Positions 11,812 through 21,035 of a stretch of DNA of 21,035 nt are shown here, one piece after another (the stretch's first letter is position 1; each line of letters begins with the position of its first letter). The stretch is from Pelargonium cotyledonis (Eukaryota > Streptophyta > Magnoliopsida > Geraniales > Geraniaceae). The position numbers were made by a program, and so were the translations under genes. Location of the stretch: positions 1 through 21,035 of the forward strand of contig JAYMTA010001233.1 of NCBI GenBank assembly GCA_036897625.1. The letters are read 5' to 3'. Under the pieces are notes generated by a model, which had not been told where the DNA came from, searched no databases, and saw nothing but the letters and a program-made list of their open reading frames with translations.

Positions 11812-14800
11812 CAAGTCAATGACTCACCACAGGCAGGATTGGGAGACCCAACATGACCAGACAAGGTATCACCTTCATCCATGCAGCTTATGACGCAAGA
11901 TGTCTCCGTCATACCATATCCTTCAAGCACTTGACAGCCAAAGCATCTGTCATTTGTGGTTACATGACACAAAGAGAAGATGCAATTATTGACAGTGAGT
12001 TGCAGAAAAGGTCTAAAAAAAGTAACCATAGCAATTCATCTTGCTAGATATTCAACTTACACCCTCAAAAAGTCCATGACATCAGGCGACAGTGGAGAAG
12101 CACCTGATCCCATAAAACGAACCCGTCCTCCAAGTTTTTCTTGTATTTTTTTGAACACCAATCTGTCCCACAGTGGCGATGAATTCCGACCTGAAATACT
12201 TATATTAGCATAGTTCAACAAGAGTTAAAGAACACTGAGTATCATGCACTAAATCACACAGGTTGGACAGACAACAAAACTTCAGGTTCATCTACTATGT
12301 TAGGAATTCAGACAGAGAGATGTCAGGGAACCAATACAAAATTCATGTAAGACACAGAAAGATCTAGTTGTCATCATACGAACCATTCATTATGGCTTGC
12401 CTCTTAGAATTGTAGGCAGCTTTAAATAGCCTCTCCCTTAAAACCCCAGAAGACTTTACAGCATTTGTTATCCTATGACAATCAACTGAATCAGACATCT
12501 TTGACAACAACAAAAATACGAGCACTTCAATAGCACTCCACCATGATCTTACCCAGCATATATCCGATTATATAAACGTGGAACACTGCAAAACAGTGTC
12601 GGTCTTAGAACAGCCAAATCGTCCATCAATTTCAAATTGTCCTGTAAAAGAAGAGGACTATAATCCAGGGTTTTACAAATATATTTATTCAGTTGAGTAA
12701 CATACCCCTTGGTAGAAACCTATAGCAACACCATAGTACACTGACATAATTTGGTTGGTTCTTTCGTAAATGTGAGCCAAAGGAAGATATGATATGTAAC
12801 TGTCAAAAACTAATGATGATTCAGCAGAAATTCAATAACAAAATGGAGATGAAAATTTGTGGAATTCACTGTTGGTATGGCAGGAAAATTAAATGGATAC
12901 TTACATATCTGATGAATGGAATTTGACCACATGGCTGAAACCAGCAACATTTGAAATCAAGTTTTCATGAGTCAATACAGCTCCCTTTCCAGAGAAAGAA
13001 AAGAAAATGTTAATTGATGTAATCTGAAAAGAAGTGGATGATCTAGGCATCCAAGTTCGTTTAGGAAATTGATAATGTACTACCTTCGGTGTTCCAGTAG
13101 TACCACTAGTGTAGCATATGGTTGCAACATCTTCTGGCTTTGGAGAGGAAAATGGTTGAAGATTACTGCGACCCTAAAAGAAAACAATTTGCAGGAAAAA
13201 TGGAACATTTAAACTTCTTTGTATAAATCGACAAAAAAGGGATATAAATTTAGGATTGACAGTTAGCTAATTGCTATCAGAGTGCAGCTGTTGATAGATA
13301 TCTAAAAAGGTCAAAGCACATGTGGTTTTCAGAAACATTCTAAAATTATGCAAGAGCATGATGAAACAACCAAGTAAAATTTGTTACTTCATGTAAATAA
13401 CATAGACAAGGACTCTAAATGAAGCATGTCACGAAGTATTCTGGCAACTCAAAAATCAAAAACAACAAGGATGCCAAAAACTTTAGTGCACTGAGAAGTC
13501 TGAATACAAAATTTTGAGGAACATTCCAGTAATCTAGTTCATAATTAAATAGAGGAAAAGGAAAGAAAGATTCAAAGTTTACCTGACTCAGAAGTTTTAA
13601 ATATGATATAAGCTTAACTCCACATGTCGATGGAAGTGAAGGCAAGTTTGCATCTGCACCTCCAATTACCTGCAACATCCAGAATGCGACGTGGGGAGGA
13701 CAAAATGAATTTGAGAACTGGGAACTAGAAAAACCATGCTTCTTAGATGTTTCATGAACTTTACCATGGATCCTATAAGAACTCACCACTATAAGGTTCA
13801 CAGATGGGATTTCAGATAAGAAGGTCAACAACTGCAAATTCAAGGGGTGGAACATGAGAAACATTCAAATATAGAACTAAAAATTGGATATAGACAAGGT
13901 AAAAACATTGTCAATAGTTTGTATGCCATCCTCACCAGCCAAACATGGTTTTCCTAACTAACAGGTTCTACAGAAGTAAAGAGAAAGCTTACAGTGTTAA
14001 GTGTTTGGGGGACGCAAAAGATTGCACGTATAGAAGCATGATTTACAACATATCGAACAGCATCTGGACCTGCATACAGGACAGGATACAGTTACTTATA
14101 GCTCTGTTAAATTAGTAGATTTACTTTAAATGTAAAATACACACCAAGAGTGTCATATAAAGGAACCGAGATATACGAATATGCTGAACAAGCATGATCC
14201 ACAATCAGCCACTCTGGTCTATTTATAAAGTAAAGTCCAATGCAAGCTCCCTGTTCCGTCAGACATCATATGATAAAATAAAAGTTAGATGTGCTATATC
14301 ATATGAGGTGTCAAGTTCTGTTTGAATATACAGAGGCATCGCTGTAATTAAACTTCAAATAATAAGCTCAATAAGAGAAGAGAGCGCTGACAGACTGACT
14401 CACATCCGATAAACCATAATACCGAAGACCAGAACCTATTGCCTCCCTAGCTGTGCCAGCTTCCCCATATGTCATCCATTTGTACCTTCAGGGCAAATAA
14501 TATGTCACTTCATCATATATGGAGAACTGTTTCCGGCTCGATAAACTTTTCTACAAAGACAATTGATAACAAACATACTCTCCAACCCCACCATCCGCCT
14601 TGATTCGTGTGCCCAAGTACTTGTAGTCTTGGAATGTTTCAACAGCATGTCTGTATTTTACAGAAACCTAAATGACATCATTTCATCTATATTTTAAATG
14701 AACCCATATAAAGTAGATTACAGTTTGCTGATTAGGATATTATGGAAGTGCCATGGTAATTGAGATGAGAGTAATCAAGATAATAGTAATGAGTGTTAAT

Positions 14801-15824
14801 GAGGGAGAATCTCACGTGAAGTTGTCATGCAGTGTCCCAATTTTGGGATGATCAGGGAATCTATTAATGAGCTTCAAAGGAGAGCGCACCGATCTTCCCA
14901 GACACAGAAAATAAGTCATATTGTCATCACAAAAAGCAGCTATTTACAGCAAAAAGAAGCAAAGATTTCAAAACCACACCTGTATACATTCCATTTCCCG
15001 GCTTGCAATTTTTCTGGAAGTACTACACTGTATCTTTGACCTGCTTAAAAATTCAACCAGAGTTTTAAATCTACCATTAAGAAAATAAACATAATACCAT
15101 TGAAAAATAAAATGTAAGCAGACACACTATCCAGTAAATCACTTTTCATGAATCCTTAGAATTTCCAAAATTCACACCCCACCCACGAAACGAGAGTAAA
15201 ACGAACACTTATTAAATAAGCTTTAGCACGTAATTTCAAGCTCCAGAAAGAAAAATTAGTTGGCATCTATGCATTTATATATCATCTTGAGTGACATCCT
15301 CAAGTAAAAATGAGACCAACCTTCAAAATTGAATATCATCTTACCAAGCTTGTCAATGGCTTACATTTGAGAAACAACCCTACTTAAGACGATGAACCAA
15401 CAATAGCATGTCAAATTCTACATGAAACAGGATAGTTCAGAATTCCACAAACCAGCACCTGCTACGGATAAAATTTTTAAAGCTCAAAATGATAAAGCAG
15501 ATGGATGTAACCGTTTAACTCGTAAGTAACTGAAATTCCATAAAATTGATAGCTTCCACAACCAAACAATGAATATCCCACTAGATCTTCCCACTTCAAA
15601 CACAGACTCCATTTTTAGACAGAAACCAATTATGTACAAAACCATAACTTAATTAAACAATAGCAGGAGATGATGACAATCGGTACACAAGTATATATAA
15701 GTACAGTACCGTGAAAGAACTCTCCAGCGGTTGGATTGGCTTGGAGATCCGAGTGAGGATCGTCGGTGGCGGGAAGTAGGTGGCTTCGAATCGCCTGGAG
15801 ACGACGGTCGGCAGAGAATTCCAT
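8229..15824 (-). CDS. Peroxisomal long-chain acyl-CoA synthetase (LACS6/LACS7 type)
   Basis: Twenty-three exons give 695 residues (Arabidopsis LACS6 and LACS7 have about 700). In gene order: 15824-15710, 15040-14980, 14893-14816, 14650-14579, 14485-14404, 14250-14145, 14069-13993, 13831-13787, 13669-13583, 13173-13084, 12984-12905, 12799-12706, 12641-12553, 12472-12384, 12190-12061, 11946-11828, 10848-10725, 10637-10551, 9774-9671, 9592-9507, 8787-8701, 8628-8542, 8327-8229. All introns are GT-AG. The enzyme joins free fatty acids to CoA with ATP, feeding beta-oxidation, for example during seed oil breakdown. Motifs: PTS2 RLQAIRSHL (8-16), P-loop [11 protein letters not shown] (262-272), EGYGMTET (440-447), HTGD (524-527), DRKKN (541-545), and K663 in TPTFK as the probable catalytic lysine. 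The start is the first ATG after an in-frame TGA at 15861-15863. The C-terminus is QKL, not the SKL of LACS7. LACS6 versus LACS7 is not settled. Confidence 0.95.
11417..11574. repeat. Long near-perfect inverted repeat (foldback, MITE-like) in LACS intron 16
   Basis: Two 70-bp arms, 11417-11486 and 11505-11574, are complementary at 68 of 70 positions and flank an 18-bp centre. The outer ends read TGTTAGAATATAAAAG, a start often seen in plant Ty1-copia LTRs, and the centre holds TATTTAAGGA, which resembles the TATA region of such LTRs. The flanks CTTTG (left) and TTTTG (right) could be a worn 5-bp target duplication, but this is weak. It sits in the longest intron of the gene (979 bases, between exons 16 and 17). 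The intron RNA would fold into a hairpin of about 158 nt. Confidence 0.9.
11759..11807. repeat. Compound microsatellite (AT)n(AG)n near an exon border
   Basis: Alternating AT from 11759 runs into AG from about 11779 to 11807. On the gene strand the (CT)n part begins about 20 bases inside intron 16, right after the donor site of exon 16 at 11827. It is a pyrimidine tract close to a 5' splice site and a length-variable locus. Confidence 0.95.
15777..15803 (-). other. PTS2 peroxisome-targeting nonapeptide of the LACS protein
   Basis: Residues 8-16 read RLQAIRSHL and fit the strict plant PTS2 pattern R-L-x5-H-L. This site is recognised by the PEX7 receptor, and the presequence is normally cut off after import. 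Its place close to the N-terminus fits LACS6 and LACS7, the two peroxisomal members of the family. Confidence 0.9.
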
Positions 15825-16080
15825 GGAGATTTTCTCGGGAAAATGAGAGGGAAAATTTGATCAACAAGTTGGTTCTGCGTTGAGCTTGAGTTCACGCAAC
15901 AATATCTAGAATAGGCTCTGGCTCGGCTAGCCACACGTGTGACGTGGCTCAGGGACTGAACAGTGATGTGTGATCATGCCAATCATAGGCGTCTTGTTCT
16001 AAAATGCGCCGTTCGTGATCGGTAATTTTTATCGAACCGCCTTGGTTCGGTGACGTGTTTCAGTTTCTCGGACAGTACCT
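15825..16080 (-). promoter_or_regulatory. LACS promoter with clustered ACGT (G-box/ABRE-like) elements
   Basis: About 108-125 bp upstream of the LACS ATG lies GCCACACGTGTGACGTGGC (15930-15948): a palindromic ACACGTGT with G-box core CACGTG at 15934-15939, overlapped by TGACGTGGC at 15940-15948. A third ACGT core, TGACGTGT, lies at 16051-16058. Such sites bind bZIP factors (ABF, HY5 and related) and bHLH proteins; paired ABREs are typical of ABA- or seed-regulated genes. The block itself is an imperfect palindrome (GCCAC...GTGGC). No clear TATA box is seen between it and the ATG. Motif content is seen; the binding and response are inferred. Confidence 0.55.
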
Positions 16081-16824
16081 TTTGAGAAAAAGGTATTGGG
16101 TAGGTGGGGGGGCCTACCAAATTGAGTGCGTGAGATCTGGACGTCCATCCATGGGGCCTACATAGTGTATCTAGCGGTTCAGATTTCGTTTTATTTTTCC
16201 TTCACCTCCCATTTATAAAGCTTATTAGGATATCTTGAACGAAAATTAATTTAAGTACGATGAAATAATTTAAATGTGTTAACCGCAAGTTTGTAAAGAG
16301 TTTAACAAACTCAAGATGTAGATAGTAAAAGGAGCAATGAGAACTAATAAACGTACAAGTGGTATGGCTATAATTGGGGATGTTTTTGCTTGTGTGGGAT
16401 GGAAAATGTAAACTATAACCCAACTTAATGAACCTATAAGAGACGAAGGGTTACAGCGAGGTCGTATCAAAATATCATATGCATATTATTTCATATTCTC
16501 TCTTCATTTCTAATGTCTTGATTATGTTTATTTTTAGTCTATCCTAGCTACTTAAGTTTAGTAATGTTTTATACTAGTGTTTTGAATGATGGAAATTCAC
16601 GAGATTCCTAAGTTGTTTGGTATTTTGGTGCTTGTTTGGTATCATTTTCAAAAATTTTGAAGTGGATTCTTCGCAATTTTTAAAAGTTACGATTGTTTGT
16701 TAACAAATGAGTATTTTAAAATTAAAGATTTTTCATGCAACTTGAACTTATCTTTTGTTCAATGATTAGATTATAATACATCAATGATTACAAATTTTTA
16801 GTTTTACACAAACTATATTTTTAT
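16081..16824. other. AT-rich intergenic stretch without a recognised gene
   Basis: Short stop-broken frames only, on both strands. The left part contains a small inverted repeat, GGTAGG at 16099 and CCTACC at 16113, around a run of seven G's, and the palindrome GGACGTCC near 16139. The rest is plain AT-rich spacer up to the target duplication of the LTR at 16825. Confidence 0.5.
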
Positions 16825-16829
16825 ATTAC

Positions 16830-18188
16830 TGATAGCTCGATTTCATGTGAGCTATCTATCATGATTTTATGGGAGTTTCACGTTAAATTGTTGATTTTGA
16901 TCATTAAAATAGCAAGAATTGATTTTATTTCGCTATCTTCAGATTGAGCATGCATTTAGTGAAATTCTTGTTGTTTTATGGTTAATTCATCAATATTTTG
17001 GAATTTTATGCTTGTCTTGTGTGAGTTGGACGTTCAGGTGTGGAGCGAAGGCGAGTATTCGAATAAAAACGTGTCAAAAACTGGAGTTCAACGTAGCGAC
17101 GTCATAATAGCGTAGCGACGCTATCGAGTTCACAATGACGTTCTGAGGTTATTTTGTTACCAGCGTAGCGACGATGCGCGAATAACTGTAATGTGACTAA
17201 TTCAATGTGAATTAGGTCAGTTTTTAGAGAATAAAAAAGGACAGAACAATGTACATGATAGAGGATGAATAGAGAAAGGAAAATGAGGCGACATAGCGCA
17301 AAGGGAGGCTCCGACAAACACGTGGAGATCATCGTAGAGATTGAGAAATCAAAAACTACAATCCATATTGTATTTCTAGTTTGTTCTTCTCTTGACTTTC
17401 GTGCTCTTTAGATTTGTTTACTTTCACACAATGAACTTTAACATGTTTGTCCATAAACTTTTAGAGTTTTTCCTTGTGATCATGAGCTAAACAATCTCTT
17501 GTTGGTTACTTGAATCTTAGTATGGATTTATAATATAGTTTTGAACTTTGGAATTTCTAGATTATGATTGTTTGTTGATTCATGTGTTCATTGCTTCCTT
17601 GGTAACTTGATCAACTCTTGGCATGATTTACTTGATTATTTAAACGTAAGAATAGGGTTTGTAATTATAGAAATGAATCAATAGGAGAAGATAATTGACC
17701 TAGAGATAGACAGTTAATTATTTGCATTAGAGTATCAGAAAATGCTTGTAGGCCTTCTTCATCTCCATTAACTTGATCTTATTGCCTATTTGATAGATGT
17801 TGGGTAACAATTAGGTTTGTGTTTTGAATTGATCAAATTGAGAATCTATAGAACTCAGAAGAGTGGTAGATTAATCATAAGATAGAATTAGCAATCGGAT
17901 CCAAAAAGACTAATTCAATCTATTTTATGAATCTGAAACTAAGTGGAAAGCAACCCGCATATTTCTATTATTGAATTTTATTAATCGTCGTCTAAATCAT
18001 TGTTATCTTAGTTGTTAATTTAATCATTAGTTTACATCACAACATCCACCATATTGAGTTTTCTTTTTAGATTGCGAATACGATTAAATTCTATACTGTC
18101 AACCCCAAGTTCTTGAGGATTCGATGCTCAAACTCACTTGGAGTCCTATATCACTTGTCGACCCGGTATACTTGCCGCGGACGTAACA
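16830..18188 (+). mobile_element. Solo LTR of a plant LTR retrotransposon (probably Ty3/gypsy type)
   Basis: The 1359-bp segment starts TGATAGCTCG and ends CGGACGTAACA, so it has the TG...CA ends of an LTR, and it is flanked on both sides by the 5-bp repeat ATTAC (16825-16829 and 18189-18193). The right part ends with a block of the style GACCCGGTATACTTGCC, and the middle has repeated CGTAGCGACG words; both features are common in a widespread class of large plant LTRs. No gag, protease, reverse transcriptase or integrase sequence is present between the repeats, so this looks like the product of recombination between two LTRs. Family placement is by memory of similar repeats. A single LTR cannot be dated by LTR divergence; the intact target duplication argues against great age. 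Confidence 0.7.
17092..17173. repeat. Three copies of the 10-mer CGTAGCGACG inside the solo LTR
   Basis: Exact copies lie at 17092-17101, 17111-17120 and 17164-17173, with start-to-start spacings of 19 and 53 bases. They are CpG-rich in an otherwise AT-rich region. Confidence 0.85.
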
Positions 18189-18193
18189 ATTAC

Positions 18194-18668
18194 CAGCTAT
18201 ATCCTTACTTTTTATTTTATTCTCCACTATATTTTCCTCATATATTATCATCACTACTTTTAAATTTAATACAAGTATAGATAATGTAATATTATTTTTG
18301 ACTTTTTGGGTTCATTTATGATCTGATTCAACTTTCGTTTGTGTTGTGTTCTCCGTAAAATAAAATTTCGATTTTAGTCCCATGTTGGACCTTCTTAAGG
18401 TATTCAAACTCATTACACTTTAATGTATTCGAGTTCTCGAATTGGTTCGGTCTAAATTGGTCCAATGAATGCCCCCAAGTACATAGCACAAAAGAGATGT
18501 AGTATATACTTTTTGAGACAATATTTAATATACTTAATGGTGTATAAATATTAAAATTAAAATTGGTCAATACCGAGCCGGCACGTGTACTCGAAATTGT
18601 GAAGAATTGCCTAAGTTTAGGCACACAAAAGTAGACTCGTATAGCTTACATCGTTTAAATCATAAATG
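18194..18668. other. AT-rich spacer between two repeat elements
   Basis: No gene or RNA is recognised. The frame at 18328-18624 (minus strand) is low-complexity in composition and has no family signature. A lone ACACGTGTAC-like site (GCACGTGTAC near 18581) is present but has no gene next to it. Confidence 0.5.
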
Positions 18669-19713
18669 TGTAAGGACACCAGGCCTTGCACCGCCGCGTG
18701 CCCCCCGTTGGAAGAGGCGCTTGGGATAGGCCCGTCGAGATCACTTGGGATCCCGGCCTTAATTTAGAAATCGGTGGATGTGCGGCGTTGGACCGCCTAT
18801 ATATACACATTTAGAGTCGCCACCCGGTTTTAAGGTCTAGGAACCAAAATTGGTCACACATTTTTATTTTTAAGTAAATAAGATGCATAACCAATCGTTT
18901 AACCAGAGATTAGGTAAGTGATTGGGTATGCTCGAGGGAAGGGGTTAGGCACCCTCGTGCGCCCGACATGGGTCAGCCCTCGTTTAGCCTTTATACCGTA
19001 TTAAATTTATCAATTCCTAACAATGCATATGTGCAGTTTAAATACAACCAAACAATATTTACATCATAGCAAAATAATATGTACAGAAAAATAAATGACG
19101 GAAAACATCCATGCATAAATTATTTATATCAATATAAAAGCCGAGCGAATATTAACATGGTAGAATAATGAAGCGACTAATGCACATGAGCTACACTAAT
19201 TAACCATGAGGTATGAACATAAAAAAATGATATGCAAAATATTTAAAATGAGTATCAACAACATGTATATTTACAAAACTAATGCAACATGCATGCAAAA
19301 TAAATTAAACGTGCAAGACTACACGCAATGCGAATAAATATTTACGTATATAAAAGCAAAATAAAGTAAATTAACTACCCGAATCCCGCATGCACCCACA
19401 ACCCGACAAAACAATATGTACAAATAAAATAACGGGTCACAACTATCGGGAAACCCTCGACGGAATCGAAAGTGCCCACGCTTGCCGAACGATTTAGTTT
19501 CTCGCCAAAGCTTTCTCAGATTTCGACTGAGGTGTTCATTTCATGGACGGTTGATCGCTCGGATCGACTCAAATCTTTGTACAAAGCAAGGTTAACTCGA
19601 AAATCTTTTTGGTTTTTCGGTGGTCAAAGGTCCGATTTTCTAAACACAACAACAAAATATTTTTAGATTTTTTCTAATCTAACGACCAAGTGGCCGACGC
19701 ACACAACACACAA

Positions 19714-19849
19714 ACACATGAAATAAAATCTCTTTGGTATTTTTCGGTTTTAACTGGCCAAACGGCCGAGATACACGAACAACACATGAAATAAAATCTC
19801 TTTGGTATTTTTTGGTTTAGATGGCTAAGAGGCCGAACATCACAACAAT
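19714..19849. repeat. Two degenerate tandem copies of a 68-bp unit
   Basis: The unit begins ACACATGAAATAAAATCTCT and recurs 68 bases on (19714 and 19782). Each copy ends with a GGCCGA word. A more diverged copy seems to precede them at about 19640-19713. The array lies within the leftward LTR-type repeat. Confidence 0.7.
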
Positions 19850-20267
19850 ACGATACACAAAATATTACATATTGACAAAGACAAACGAAACACGAATATT
19901 CACATGATATAAAATAAGCACATATTTACAAAGCTAACACATTAAAAACAACTAAACATGTCGAAATGAACTACCACATTAAATTAATTACGTATGCAAT
20001 TAAGTTAAACCCGCTACACTAACCTATTCCTATAGCCCACATGTTATCCTGACCCAACTAATTAAATTAACTAAACCCACCCAAAGATCTGAACTAAAAT
20101 ACCAAGCCCACTACATTAAACTATCCTATGGCTCAGAAGCCCAAAACAAAGCCCAGCCCTTTTTAGCCCATTAATGAACAAAATAAAACCCTACTCAATA
20201 TATCACATTAGTACCAAACTGGTACCCACACAGTAAAAAAAATAAAATAAAAAGAAACTTTCCTTAC

Positions 20268-20870
20268 CTGTTCCACGCGAAATCAGAAGCCACAAATCGA
20301 AGAGAGAGATGGAGACAGAGGTACGGACGGCGACTCTCCGGCGAGGCGGAGTGACAGGGCGGCGACTGGAGGCGGTAAGGATCTGGCAAACTGGTTTCGC
20401 CGGCGAGGGTTTATGGGTGGTAGCAGCACAGACAGAGGCGGTAGGATGGAGATGAGCGGTGGCTTGAAGTGGGTTTGGCCGGCGGAGAGCGGTAACTGGC
20501 AGCGACGGTGGAAGCACGGGAAGCAGCTAGCGACGAAAGGAGGTGGAGTCAGCGGGAGTTTTTCGGCGAAGGAGGTGCCGGTCAGGTTCGGTTTTGGTGT
20601 GAGCTCGCCGGAGAAGAAGGGTGGTTTCCGGTGAGCTCGGAGTAGGTTAGGTGGAGTGGAGGTACGGGTCAGTGAAGAACGGGACTGGTGGTACCTTCTG
20701 GCAGGGAGCCTTGCCGGAAAGAGCTAGTTTGAGACCTCTCTCTCTGATTTGGCTTCTTTTCTTTGTGTTTCCAAATTTTGCTCAATGTCTTTTCTCTCTT
20801 AGTTTTCTCTCCAAGGAAGCTTTTCTGTAGATTTAATTGGCTCCCCCTTTTGTTGTTGACGTGATGTCCG
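20268..20870 (-). other. GC-rich leader of the repeat transcript ending in a splice donor
   Basis: Downstream of the TATA box the minus strand changes from AT-rich to strongly GC-rich, with many GCCGCC- and CCGGCGA-type words. It ends at AACAG/GTAAGGA, a near-consensus 5' splice site with GT at 20267-20266, after which the sequence turns T-rich like an intron. The frames open through it (for example 20203-20517 minus) start without ATG and are Pro/Arg/Ala-rich by composition, so I do not call a protein. Confidence 0.45.
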
Positions 20871-20877
20871 TTTTATA
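20871..20877 (-). promoter_or_regulatory. TATA box of the leftward repeat promoter
   Basis: TATAAAA in the context CCCTATAAAACGG on the minus strand. About 60-100 bases downstream comes a purine-rich leader with AGAGAGAAAAG and then a GAGAGAGAGG run, a usual pattern for the start of a plant transcript. It probably drives transcription of the repeat element rather than of a host gene. Confidence 0.5.
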
Positions 20878-21035
20878 GGGGAAGAGACAGTGTAGAAATG
20901 GTTGTAGGGGTGTAGAGTGGTGGTAGAGGTAGGAGATGGAGTGTGGAAAAGAGGTTGGTTTTTGGGGTGTAGGCGGCTGAGGGATGGAAGGGATGGTGTA
21001 CGGAGTTGCTTGGGGCCAAAGCTTCCCCAAATGGT

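Larger units (their letters stand above)
18669..21029 (-). mobile_element. Large LTR-type repeat, oriented leftwards (LTR or non-autonomous element)
   Basis: Read on the minus strand the segment ends TGTCCTTACA at 18669, an LTR-like CA end, and contains blocks I associate with dispersed plant LTR retroelements: the GAGTCGCCACCCGG block (plus strand, about 18815) and the GGGGTTAGGCACCC block (about 18942). A TATA box and a GC-rich, CT-repeat leader lie at the right side (see separate entries). The right border is uncertain: CA at 21029 followed by AATG matches the AATG before 18669, giving a possible 4-bp target duplication, but such a match is expected about once in two by chance over this length. 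No element proteins are visible. Taken as a fossil: a solo LTR or a piece of a larger element that may run past the edge. Confidence 0.5.

Noticed and set aside
13415-13864. 149-codon minus-strand frame
   Set aside because: It is a read-through of LACS exons 8 and 9 and their introns, not a separate gene.
15649-15934. Two further minus-strand frames over LACS exon 1
   Set aside because: They are out-of-frame shadows of exon 1; only the frame starting at 15824 gives the PTS2 and joins exon 2.
20203-20634. Overlapping open frames on both strands in the GC-rich block
   Set aside because: High GC keeps all frames open; the composition is Pro/Arg/Ala or Gly/Ser, and the minus-strand frame has no ATG start.
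21029-21033. AATG as a firm right target duplication of the leftward repeat
   Set aside because: A 4-bp match after CA is likely by chance across 2.3 kb, and plant LTR elements usually leave 5 bp. It is kept only as a possible border.
1-21035. tRNA, rRNA, CRISPR or toxin genes
   Set aside because: I saw no tRNA A/B-box pair, rRNA core or regular spacer array. The window is plant nuclear DNA and no such element is supported.

Overview
The window is nuclear DNA of a flowering plant, most likely a eudicot. It is AT-rich, its two complete genes are cut by many short GT-AG introns (12 and 22), and the encoded proteins match known Arabidopsis families along their whole length. I cannot name the species; a rosid is a guess from the repeat types only. 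Exons were assigned by eye, by reading each frame across the splice sites and comparing with remembered family sequences.

Layout, left to right. (1) 1-234, minus strand: the first 78 codons of an AXR4-like gene (AUXIN RESPONSE 4, an ER protein needed to deliver the auxin importer AUX1), cut by the window edge. (2) 235-1740: the shared upstream region of two divergent genes. It holds a 557-bp retroposed insertion with a poly-A tail and a 14-bp target-site duplication, and possibly a second, weaker one. (3) 1741-7224, plus strand: a complete 13-exon gene for plastid aminopeptidase P2 (APP2), 711 residues, all five metal ligands present. (4) 7225-8228: a tail-to-tail intergenic stretch. (5) 8229-15824, minus strand: a complete 23-exon gene for a peroxisomal long-chain acyl-CoA synthetase (LACS6/LACS7 group), 695 residues, with a clear PTS2 signal at the N-terminus. 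One intron carries a nearly perfect 70-bp-arm hairpin and a compound microsatellite. (6) 15825-16829: the LACS promoter, with a tight pair of ACGT (G-box/ABRE-like) elements, then AT-rich spacer. (7) 16830-18188: a likely solo LTR with TG...CA ends and a 5-bp target duplication. (8) 18194-18668: AT-rich spacer. (9) 18669 to about 21029: a second repeat of LTR type, oriented leftwards, with a TATA box and a GC-rich leader ending in a good splice donor.

The three host genes do not form a pathway: auxin-carrier trafficking, plastid peptide turnover and peroxisomal fatty-acid activation for beta-oxidation. Beyond them I found no obviously new biological system. The most interesting structures are the intronic hairpin derived from LTR-like sequence, the LACS targeting ends (canonical PTS2, C-terminal QKL instead of SKL) and the retroposed insertion between AXR4 and APP2.
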